Shown: positions 1-5,001 of the stretch, in pieces | How positions within the stretch are numbered: position 1 is the stretch's first letter | Layout: each line of letters begins with the position of its first letter | Assembly: GCA_035430005.1 (NCBI GenBank) | Contig: DAOMFV010000169.1 | Coordinates: 1 to 9,497, forward strand | DNA from: JAEUIE01 sp035430005 | GTDB lineage: Bacteria > Planctomycetota > Planctomycetia > Gemmatales > HRBIN36 | Reading direction: 5' to 3' | Length of the DNA: 9,497 bases | Translations under genes and position numbers: made by a program | The notes under the pieces: model-generated | What the model was told of the DNA's origin: nothing | Database searches by the model: none | What the model saw: only the letters and a program-made list of their open reading frames with translations

Positions 1-201
1 GTCGCAACAAGCCCACCAATGAATATGAAGGAAATTGAAAGTCAGCTCAAACTTGATAAAAGATTACACCCCTTCCTTGAGAATAGAGAGTCACCACTAC
101 TGTTGACAGTGCTTCAATGGATGCTCCCAGTATCCTTTGTTTCCTTGATTTTGTTCGGATGGATTTATCGACGAACCTATCGGGCACAGTTTCGTGATTG
201 A
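1..201 (+). CDS. possible 3' end of a membrane-protein gene
   Basis: The frame is open from the first base of the window to a TGA at 199-201. The first ATG is at 19, but no Shine-Dalgarno sequence precedes it or the next ATG at 25, so the reading frame may continue from outside the window. Counting from the ATG at 19, residues 1-24 are charged and polar. Residues 27-50 form one strongly hydrophobic segment (LLLTVLQWMLPVSFVSLILF and onward), followed by an Arg-rich end (RRTYR), as expected for a C-terminal membrane helix with a cytoplasmic positive tail. Codon use is more AT-rich than in the neighbouring genes. I do not recognise a family, and the frame could be a chance ORF; the helix and flanking charges are the only support. 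Confidence 0.35.
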   Translation, partial: VATSPPMNMKEIESQLKLDKRLHPFLENRESPLLLTVLQWMLPVSFVSLILFGWIYRRTYRAQFRD

Positions 202-218
202 CGTCAAGTGCTTCGCAA

Positions 219-252
219 CCACACCCCGACGTGAGTACACGCCGGAGTGTGG
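219..252. repeat. imperfect palindrome, 15-bp arms, AGTA loop
   Basis: CCACACCCCGACGTG (219-233) pairs with CACGCCGGAGTGTGG (238-252) at 13 of 15 positions around the loop AGTA. It lies 17 nt after the stop of the leftmost frame and 31 nt after the stop of the convergent DUF6429 gene, so it could form the RNA 3' end of either. No T-tract follows on either strand, so it is not a standard intrinsic terminator. Confidence 0.7.
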
Positions 253-283
253 CACAGTTTTACAGTTAATCCACCAGCCTGCC

Positions 284-523
284 TCATTCCTTCTTTTCAA
301 ACATCTCCCGGAACAACGCTTTTGATTTGGCTCTACCCTGTTCTGAAAAGACGACCGACTTGTTCTTGTTCCGGGGATTGCCGATGTAGCCCTTTTCGTG
401 CAGGCGGTTGAGGACGTCCCAATCGTGGCCTTTCCAGGCGGCGGCTCCATACTTATCGCCAAAACTGGGCAGGTGAAGCAGCGCGAGCACGGCATCATCG
501 ATTTTGTCGGTGTCGATGTTCAT
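284..523 (-). CDS. DUF6429 family small protein
   Basis: A 79-residue protein starting MNIDTDKIDDAVLALL. The pattern of an acidic N-terminal helix, then AWKGHDWDVLNRLHEKGYI (about residues 29-47), then a KSVVFSEQGRAKSKALFREM segment (about 54-73), matches what I recall of DUF6429. That family consists of short cytoplasmic proteins of unknown function. The predicted shape is a small helical, possibly winged-helix-like fold, but no catalytic residues are evident. The frame is open 15 codons further upstream, but I chose the internal ATG at 523 because GGAGGG sits six nucleotides before it and family members begin at this point. It is codirectional with the TPR-like gene upstream, from which it is separated by 97 nt containing a hairpin, so cotranscription is uncertain. 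Family assignment is from memory of the consensus. Confidence 0.85.
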   Translation of the reverse strand: MNIDTDKIDDAVLALLHLPSFGDKYGAAAWKGHDWDVLNRLHEKGYIGNPRNKNKSVVFSEQGRAKSKALFREMFEKKE

Positions 524-577
524 CTTGTGCCCTCCGAAGCTGAACCTATTCACGTTTATCAGCGTCAAGTTGTCGCA

Positions 578-609
578 GCACTGATCGGTGGAGTACCACC
601 GTTCAGTGC
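578..609. repeat. palindrome, 14-bp arms, AGTA loop
   Basis: GCACTGATCGGTGG (578-591) pairs with CCACCGTTCAGTGC (596-609) with one mismatch (T-T) around AGTA. On the minus strand it lies 11 nt after the stop codon of the TPR-like gene and between that gene and the DUF6429 gene. It is a candidate terminator or processing site separating the two, but has no following T-tract. Confidence 0.75.
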
Positions 610-620
610 CACGAGCCCTA

Positions 621-1367
621 TTACCACCTTCCGAACCAACCCATCTTTTTCGTTAAGGCCGCCTGCATTTGATCACGAAGGTCATTGATGGCTGGGTGGA
701 GGGGACTGATCAGTTCCATGATATCCATCGATTCGGCGGCAGCAGTCAGGTCATTGACGGTCAAATAGTATTCTGCACGCAACAGATGGAAGCCACATGC
801 TTCCTGGAAGTGAATGACCTTTCTGCCATGGAGCAGGCGTGGCAAGTTGAAGTCACCGCCCATGACCTCCAGTGCGTCAGCAGCACGCCCGTGTCTTAAT
901 AGCCAATGGGCATAGGTTGGACGACCGTAGAAATACTCGGGGAATCGTCGTATCGTTTCCTCGAAGATCATGCCCGCTTTGTCGATTCTGCCCGACAAGA
1001 GATAGGCATTCCCCAAATGGTTCCAGAGCAACGGCAAAGGCAGGTCCGCTTCAACAGCCTCGGCGAGAACATCAAGGTAGGGCACCATCCCTTCGGGCTT
1101 AGTCGTCTTCACGAATGCCAGCCGTTTGCGCCAATGTTTAGACAGTGTTTCAAAAGTGGGATCAGGCATGGGGCCATGGTTGATTTCAATCTCCTCTCCT
1201 GGCACACCGCCTGGCAATGCACCTAAGAGGACGATCTCATCCTCTATGTCATCGAAATCGTCTAGTCGTGAGACAGGGAAATGAGAGTACCTTGCCTCCT
1301 GCCGCTTCTTCCAGCGTTTCCGTTCTTTCGCCTGACGTTCGGCACGCGCCTTCGATGAGATCGACAT
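621..1367 (-). CDS. TPR-like repeat protein of unknown function
   Basis: A 248-residue cytoplasmic protein without a signal peptide. Residues 1-26 are very basic and probably helical (ARAERQAKERKRWKKRQEAR). Residues 35-65 are acidic and proline/glycine-containing, probably a linker. The rest is helical: residues 114-147 fit a tetratricopeptide repeat (LWNHLGNAYLLSGRIDKAGM then IFEETIRRFPE), residues about 150-171 look like a second degenerate one (AHWLLRHGRAADALEVM), and residues 190-223 a third (LLRAEYYLTVNDLTAAAESM). TPRs usually mediate protein-protein contacts; no enzymatic motif is visible. The start ATG at 1367 is preceded by AAGGAAGG with about six nucleotides of spacing. The gene is divergent from the SRPBCC gene and upstream of DUF6429. 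The N-terminal basic stretch could bind nucleic acid, but that is inference. Confidence 0.8.
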   Translation of the reverse strand: MSISSKARAERQAKERKRWKKRQEARYSHFPVSRLDDFDDIEDEIVLLGALPGGVPGEEIEINHGPMPDPTFETLSKHWRKRLAFVKTTKPEGMVPYLDVLAEAVEADLPLPLLWNHLGNAYLLSGRIDKAGMIFEETIRRFPEYFYGRPTYAHWLLRHGRAADALEVMGGDFNLPRLLHGRKVIHFQEACGFHLLRAEYYLTVNDLTAAAESMDIMELISPLHPAINDLRDQMQAALTKKMGWFGRW

Positions 1368-1514
1368 GGTTCACCTTCCTTGGAGATGTTTCGATCATAA
1401 CTTGCAGACAGAGACTTTTCCAGAGGAGTTGCGGGGTTCTAGCCCTGCCCTTCCTGAATCCAACTGCTACCATGAAGCAAACACATTCGTTGGTACACTT
1501 TCTTCCCTCCGCTC

Positions 1515-1533
1515 CATCATGCGGAGCATGATG
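1515..1533. repeat. 19-nt palindromic repeat, copy 1
   Basis: CATCATGCGGAGCATGATG: perfect 8-bp arms around a GGA centre. It is one of four copies in the window of a unit with consensus CATCAYGCGGAGCRTGATG; the others are at 3013-3031, 3090-3108 and 3114-3132. This copy is followed by GGCAAC, as is the copy at 3114-3132. It is the only palindrome of those listed that sits in front of a gene, ending 10 nt before the SRPBCC start codon. Confidence 0.85.
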
Positions 1534-1543
1534 GCAACACTCC

Positions 1544-2065
1544 ATGCCCGAATATCAGCTACGTCGTCAGCAGTTCCTTCCCAAAAACCTCGAGACGGTC
1601 TTTGCGTTCTTCGCTGATGCGGCGAACCTGGAGTACCTGACTCCACCCTGGTTGCATTTCAAGATACGCTCGCCGCTTCCTATCACCATGCAGACCGGGG
1701 CGCTGATTGATTACACCATTCGATGGAGACTACTACCTGTCACCTGGCGGACGGAGATTCTGGACTGGTCGCCACCCTATCGGTTTGTCGATCAGCAGAT
1801 CAAGGGGCCCTATCGTCTGTGGCACCACACTCATACGTTTGAGATCAATGCCGGAGGGACGCTGATGACTGATCTGGTTCGCTACGCCCTGCCCTATGGC
1901 CCGCTGGGGACTCTCGCTCGCCGGCTTGTGGTCAAGCGTGATTTGAACGCCATCTTCGATTATCGATTTAGCCGTATCGCCGAACGATTCGGTTCTGTAA
2001 AATGTTCGGTGCCTCTCGATCCAATACGAAGGGACCCTGACTATGCCTCTGGGCAAAACTTTTGA
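1544..2065 (+). CDS. SRPBCC family (polyketide cyclase/START-fold) protein
   Basis: A 173-residue cytoplasmic protein of the SRPBCC superfamily, a helix-grip fold with a large hydrophobic ligand cavity. The N-terminus MPEYQLRRQQFLPKNLETVF, the following FFADAANLEYLTPPWLHFKI (residues 22-41), the strand pattern GALIDYTIRWRLLPVTWRTE and the RGPYRLW-like KGPYRLWHHTHTFE are typical of the cyclase-like branch often annotated in planctomycetes. Ligand and reaction are unknown; members include lipid- and polyketide-binding proteins. The conserved fold ends near residue 150 (RIAERFG), and the last 20 or so residues form an unusual tail that overlaps the cysK ribosome-binding site and its first 23 nt. 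The start matches the family start, but no good Shine-Dalgarno precedes it; the upstream sequence is the palindrome at 1515-1533. Probably cotranscribed with cysK. Confidence 0.85.
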   Translation: MPEYQLRRQQFLPKNLETVFAFFADAANLEYLTPPWLHFKIRSPLPITMQTGALIDYTIRWRLLPVTWRTEILDWSPPYRFVDQQIKGPYRLWHHTHTFEINAGGTLMTDLVRYALPYGPLGTLARRLVVKRDLNAIFDYRFSRIAERFGSVKCSVPLDPIRRDPDYASGQNF

Positions 2066-3005
2066 CAGCATCACCCACACCATTTGCAACACCCCCATGG
2101 TTCGGCTGCGGCGAGTGGTGCCAGCTTCGCACGCCACCGTCTTCGCCAAGTGCGAGTTCTTCAATCCGCTCAAGAGCGTGAAGGACCGTATCGGCCTGGC
2201 GATGATTGAAGACGCTGAACGGCGGGGCATCCTCAGCAACGAAACGCACATCATCGAACCTACCAGCGGCAACACCGGCATTGCCCTGGCATTCGTCTGT
2301 GCCGCCAAGGGATACAAGCTCACACTGACCATGCCTGAATCGATGTCGCTGGAACGGCGGGCCTTGCTGCGGGCGATGGGCGCCAACCTGGTGCTGACGC
2401 CAGCAGCAGAAGGCATGCGTGGGGCAGTCAACAAGGCGGAAGAACTCGTAGCTAACGGCGGCAAGAATGCCTGGATGCCCCAGCAGTTCAACAACCCGGC
2501 CAACCCCGCAATTCATGAACAGACGACCGGCCCCGAAATCTGGGAAGACAGCGGCAAGAACATCGATGCCCTCGTCTGTGGCGTCGGCACTGGCGGTTCG
2601 GTCACCGGTATCGGCCGCTATATTCGTCGGTTCAATCCGAACTTCAAGATCATTGTCGTGGAACCTGTTCTGTCGCCGGTCATCACCCAGACTCGCAACG
2701 GCGAACCGCTCAAGCCTGGCTCGCACAAGATTCAGGGTATCGGAGCCAACTTCGTGCCGAAGAATCTGGACCTTAGTCTGGTCGATGAGACACTCCAGGT
2801 CACAAACGAACAGGCATTCGAATGGTCACGCCGGTTGATGAAGGATGAAGGCATCATGGCGGGGATCAGCAGCGGGGCGAATGTGTGGGGAGCGGCCCAG
2901 GTGGCGGCGAGGCCTGAATATGCGGGCAAGCGGATCGTTACCATTCTGCCGAGTTTGGGGGAACGGTATCTGTCGACAGCGCTGTTCGATGGACTCAAGG
3001 ATTGA
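2043..3005 (+). CDS. cysK: cysteine synthase A (O-acetylserine sulfhydrylase)
   Basis: A 320-residue PLP enzyme of fold type II that forms L-cysteine from O-acetyl-L-serine and sulfide, the last step of sulfur assimilation, in the cytoplasm. The PLP lysine is K47 in KSVKDR (44-49). The substrate loop PTSGNTG is at 73-79, the PQQFNNPAN segment at 146-154, the phosphate-binding GTGGSVTG at 182-189, GISSGAN at 274-280, and the C-terminal LPSLGERYLST near 300-310. Length and motif order are those of CysK rather than cystathionine beta-synthase, since no CBS or C-terminal regulatory domain follows. AAGGGA lies eight nucleotides before the ATG, inside the end of the SRPBCC gene, which overlaps by 23 nt and suggests translational coupling. 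CysK and CysM cannot be fully separated by eye, but the overall pattern favours CysK. A repeat begins at the stop codon. Confidence 0.96.
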   Translation: MPLGKTFDSITHTICNTPMVRLRRVVPASHATVFAKCEFFNPLKSVKDRIGLAMIEDAERRGILSNETHIIEPTSGNTGIALAFVCAAKGYKLTLTMPESMSLERRALLRAMGANLVLTPAAEGMRGAVNKAEELVANGGKNAWMPQQFNNPANPAIHEQTTGPEIWEDSGKNIDALVCGVGTGGSVTGIGRYIRRFNPNFKIIVVEPVLSPVITQTRNGEPLKPGSHKIQGIGANFVPKNLDLSLVDETLQVTNEQAFEWSRRLMKDEGIMAGISSGANVWGAAQVAARPEYAGKRIVTILPSLGERYLSTALFDGLKD

Positions 3006-3012
3006 TGGTAGT

Positions 3013-3031
3013 CATCACGCTCCGCGTGATG
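3013..3031. repeat. 19-nt palindromic repeat, copy 2 (inverted)
   Basis: CATCACGCTCCGCGTGATG has perfect 8-bp arms around TCC, which is the GGA centre read from the other strand. It lies 7 nt after the cysK stop. Read on the minus strand it continues with ACTACCATCA, nearly matching the TCTACCATCA that follows copy 3, so the shared unit is longer than the palindrome and reaches the cysK stop codon at 3003-3005. Confidence 0.85.
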
Positions 3032-3089
3032 GTCTGCCCGGCAATCGTCTTGCAATGATAACAATCGTGAAGTGTGCCTGTCTCCGCTG

Positions 3090-3108
3090 CATCACCCGGA
3101 GCGTGATG
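3090..3108. repeat. 19-nt palindromic repeat, copy 3
   Basis: CATCACCCGGAGCGTGATG differs from the consensus at one arm position. It is followed by TCTACCATCA and then, after five spacer bases from its end, by copy 4. It lies in the convergent gap between cysK and the DUF6134 gene. Confidence 0.8.
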
Positions 3109-3113
3109 TCTAC

Positions 3114-3132
3114 CATCATACGGAGCGTGATG
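3114..3132. repeat. 19-nt palindromic repeat, copy 4
   Basis: CATCATACGGAGCGTGATG is an imperfect palindrome followed by GCAAC, like copy 1. It ends 10 nt from the stop codon of the convergent DUF6134 gene. Copies 3 and 4 form a close tandem pair that could also pair with each other in RNA. Confidence 0.8.
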
Positions 3133-3142
3133 GCAACTATGG

Positions 3143-3811
3143 CTACCGTATCTCTGACGAAGCCAGCATGATTACCACCTTCTTGCCTTTGCGTATGCCA
3201 TCACGGCGGACGAGGCGGTCGTTGTCATCGAACCAGACATCGGTGGGAGGCAACCCGTTGCCGACGATTTTGTAATGGGTGGCGATGACACGCTGGCCGC
3301 CGATCACGAAGGAGTCCTTCCCCAGGTTCTGCCAGGCCACCTGATATTCGATGCCGGTGTCGGCATCGATCAGGTAGGACGGTTTGTTTCGGACCTCTGC
3401 CGCGGGTAAAGTCCAATAACTGGAGGACCAGGCGTCTCGATGGGCTTCCCGTTCGGTGCCCTTGGCTTTGACGATGAGTTTTCCCTTGTCGATATTTGCT
3501 TGCAGGGTATGGGAGTCGCCATTGTCATTGACGGCGGAAGCCATGTGGAGGATTTTGCCTTCCTTCCAGCGTTCGTTGCCTCGAAAGGCGTGCTGAAAGG
3601 TGATGCCGAGCACTTTCACTTTGGTGTCGCTCTTGCCGACGAAATCGGTGGTGCCTTCGCCATAGGTGGTGATGGTTTGCGTATAGGTGCCTGAGAGCTT
3701 GTCTTCGACAAGGATGTTGAACACCCGGTACTCGCTCTTGTATTGAGCGTGCAATGAGGAAGCGCAGCACCACGCCAGCATTGCAGGCAAAAAGTATTTC
3801 ATGAAGCTCAT
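3143..3811 (-). CDS. DUF6134 family exported protein
   Basis: A 222-residue protein with a clear signal peptide: K5, a hydrophobic stretch FLPAMLAWCCASS, and a likely cleavage after A22 (LHA, then QYKSEY). The mature part is beta-rich: FNILVEDKLSGTYTQTIT, then VKVLGITFQHAFRGNERWKE (about 66-85), then VNDNGDSHTLQANIDKGKL, and a C-terminal WFDDNDRLVRRDG segment. The order, an N-terminal VLVEDK-type strand with a G-T/H turn, LGITFxxxFRGxERW, and a terminal hydrophobic strand, fits DUF6134, a family of periplasmic or secreted proteins of unknown function. No catalytic triad or metal site is obvious. The start ATG at 3811 has GGAGG seven nucleotides upstream; the ATG at 3802 lacks that spacing. 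It is divergent from the MmcQ/YjbR gene. Alternatively it could be described as a generic secreted beta-barrel-like protein. Confidence 0.75.
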   Translation of the reverse strand: MSFMKYFLPAMLAWCCASSLHAQYKSEYRVFNILVEDKLSGTYTQTITTYGEGTTDFVGKSDTKVKVLGITFQHAFRGNERWKEGKILHMASAVNDNGDSHTLQANIDKGKLIVKAKGTEREAHRDAWSSSYWTLPAAEVRNKPSYLIDADTGIEYQVAWQNLGKDSFVIGGQRVIATHYKIVGNGLPPTDVWFDDNDRLVRRDGIRKGKKVVIMLASSEIR

Positions 3812-3956
3812 GGACTAACCTCCACCAACGCATGGCTGGGGACGATACCCGAAGCGGCGCAGGCGGGCAAGAGGAAGCTGACGGGCTTAGGGGTTCAGGA
3901 TAAACTTGCGAAGATAGACGATGTGACGGCAACGACAGTAATTGAGGAGAAACTCC

Positions 3957-4319
3957 ATGAAGGCTACAGAGATCAAAAAGATACTTGTCAAAGTCCGTGC
4001 CCTCTGCCTGGCGTTGCCTGAAGTCAACGAAGTGGAAGCATGGGGGCATCCCACCTTTCGGGCCCCCAAGAAAATGTTCGCCGCTTTCGGTTCTTCGGAA
4101 GAGGAAGGGCCGACACTGGGTTTGAAGGTAGGGTTTGATCATCAGGAGAAGTTGCTCCAAGACTCTCGATTCTTCCCCACGCCCTACGCTGCCCACCAGG
4201 GATGGGTCTCTCTGAAGATGAACACCAAAGTGAACTGGAAGGAAGTGGAGCAACTGATAGAGGCTGCCCATCGACAGGTGGCGAATCAGCGGATGCTGAA
4301 GCTGCTGGAGGATGGGTGA
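3957..4319 (+). CDS. MmcQ/YjbR family protein
   Basis: A 120-residue cytoplasmic protein with the CyaY-like alpha/beta fold of the MmcQ/YjbR family (formerly DUF419), for which double-stranded DNA binding has been proposed but no firm cellular role is known. Family landmarks are ALCLALPEVNEVEAWGHPTF followed by RAPKKMFAAF (about 15-44), LGLKVGF, FFPTPYAAHQGWVSLKM (about 72-88) and the closing helix NWKEVEQLIEAAHRQVA. I chose the ATG at 3957 because GAGGAGA sits six nucleotides before it and the protein then begins MKATEIKKI; an in-frame TTG at 3942 would place the Shine-Dalgarno inside the gene. Length is normal for the family. A large inverted repeat begins 4 nt after the stop. Confidence 0.9.
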   Translation: MKATEIKKILVKVRALCLALPEVNEVEAWGHPTFRAPKKMFAAFGSSEEEGPTLGLKVGFDHQEKLLQDSRFFPTPYAAHQGWVSLKMNTKVNWKEVEQLIEAAHRQVANQRMLKLLEDG

Positions 4320-4326
4320 ACCTGGG
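4309..4326 (+). repeat. 18-nt leader shared with 9115-9132, copy A
   Basis: AGGATGGGTGAACCTGGG matches AGGATGAGTGAACCTGGG at 9115-9132 at 17 of 18 positions. In both places it leads directly into a palindrome, but the two palindromes are different sequences. Here it overlaps the last codons and stop codon of the MmcQ/YjbR gene. Confidence 0.6.
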
Positions 4327-4408
4327 TGCCACCGTTTCGGTACTCCGTAACGGTGCTGCAATGAACAAGCAGCCAACACGGTTACGGAGTACCAAAACCG
4401 TAGCACCC
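4324..4408. repeat. large inverted repeat (MITE-like) after the MmcQ gene
   Basis: An arm at 4324-4359 pairs with an arm at 4369-4408 across the loop AATGAACAA. The core is perfect: GGTACTCCGTAAC (4339-4351) with GTTACGGAGTACC (4381-4393). The outer part GGGTGCCACCGTTT pairs with AAACCGTAGCACCC apart from a few mismatches. It carries no ORF and no T-tract. It is either a dispersed non-coding element or the 3' hairpin of the MmcQ transcript. Confidence 0.8.
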
Positions 4409-4478
4409 TGAGAAAACTGGATTGTTGCTCAATCGTCTTAATAGCAGCCCCATTCTCTATTCTGCAAACGAGTAACCC

Positions 4479-4877
4479 ATGAACAGTATCCTACTCTCCT
4501 GCCTTCTGGCTCTGCCTGTTGTCAACACCCATACAGACGATCAGCCCAAAGACGGCCTGCCCGCCCGGCCTCATTGGCTGAACGCCGAGCGTGCAGTGCG
4601 ACTGCCTGATAGCGATTGGCTGGTCTACCGCTACAGCACCAACTCTGACAGCGGGGTGCAGGTCATCCGTGCTGACGCAGTCATGACCAAGGTCCGCTGG
4701 CAGGCCGAGTGCCAGCCACTTGGAGTTTCCCATTCCAAGTACTATCACCGAGCCGACGTGGAGATCAAGAATAACGAAGCCATCGTGAGCAGCATCGCCA
4801 ACAACGGTCATGGGGGAACGTTTGAGGAAAGGCTTGACCTGGCCACAGGGAAACAGATCTCGAGAACGACCAAGTAA
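4479..4877 (+). CDS. small, probably secreted protein of unknown function
   Basis: A 132-residue protein I do not recognise. It begins with a short hydrophobic segment (MNSILLSCLLALPVVNTHT) that could be a signal peptide or signal anchor, though its n-region has no basic residue, which weakens that call. The mature part is mixed and polar, with WLVYRYSTNSDSGVQVIRAD and a His/Tyr cluster SHSKYYHRADVEIK near residues 84-97. The end, TFEERLDLATGKQISRTTK, looks like a beta-hairpin. No cysteine-rich or catalytic pattern is visible. Codon use matches the neighbouring genes, which supports a real gene. The Shine-Dalgarno is weak (only GAG in the preceding 15 nt). A perfect palindrome follows 5 nt after the stop. 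Confidence 0.6.
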   Translation: MNSILLSCLLALPVVNTHTDDQPKDGLPARPHWLNAERAVRLPDSDWLVYRYSTNSDSGVQVIRADAVMTKVRWQAECQPLGVSHSKYYHRADVEIKNNEAIVSSIANNGHGGTFEERLDLATGKQISRTTK

Positions 4878-4882
4878 GCAGA

Positions 4883-4904
4883 GTCATTCGGTATACCGAA
4901 TGAC
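4883..4904. repeat. perfect 22-bp palindrome
   Basis: GTCATTCGGTA is followed directly by its exact reverse complement. It starts 5 nt after the stop of the 132-aa gene, and TTGTTTT follows 9 nt downstream (4914-4920), which might give weak intrinsic termination. A perfect palindrome of this length without a loop could also be a dimeric-protein site. Confidence 0.85.
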
Positions 4905-4949
4905 CCTGACAAGGTTGTTTTACAGACTTCCCGGAAACACTCAGTAGTC

Positions 4950-4981
4950 AGGTGGCACAGACAGGAATGTCAGTGCCACCT
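4950..4981. repeat. palindrome, 14-bp arms, GGAA loop
   Basis: AGGTGGCACAGACA (4950-4963) pairs with TGTCAGTGCCACCT (4968-4981) with one mismatch around GGAA. On the minus strand it begins 20 nt after the stop of the G8-domain gene. I recall similar GGTGGCACAGACA palindromes in other planctomycete genomes, which needs a search to confirm. Confidence 0.8.
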
Positions 4982-5001
4982 AATTGCTTCCGTGGTGCTA
5001 C

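Noticed and set aside
1733..2726. Two long minus-strand frames (about 250 codons each) across SRPBCC and cysK
   Set aside because: Both are antisense to genes with conserved motifs, and neither translation shows a coherent fold or motif.
3013..3132. A CRISPR-like cluster of short palindromic repeats
   Set aside because: There are only three copies, in mixed orientation, with spacings of 58 and 5 nt, and no cas gene in the window. This fits a REP-like element, not an array.
2845..3275. Small plus-strand ORFs running from cysK into the palindrome cluster
   Set aside because: They are out of frame with cysK, read through the 19-nt palindromes, and end antisense to the DUF6134 gene; no ribosome-binding site or conserved motif supports them.
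3812..3956. Promoter boxes or a repeat in the purine-rich divergent gap between DUF6134 and MmcQ
   Set aside because: TTGCGA is present at 3906-3911, but no credible -10 box lies at the right distance, and I find no inverted or direct repeat long enough to report.
3525..4406. A 293-codon minus-strand frame spanning the DUF6134 start and MmcQ gene
   Set aside because: It crosses a divergent intergenic region and the antisense of MmcQ, is rich in Ser/His/Arg/Pro typical of out-of-frame reading, and matches no family.
4883..4981. Classical rho-independent terminators
   Set aside because: The stems are good, but neither is followed directly by a run of T on the relevant strand, so I list them as palindromic repeats and leave a termination role as a hypothesis.
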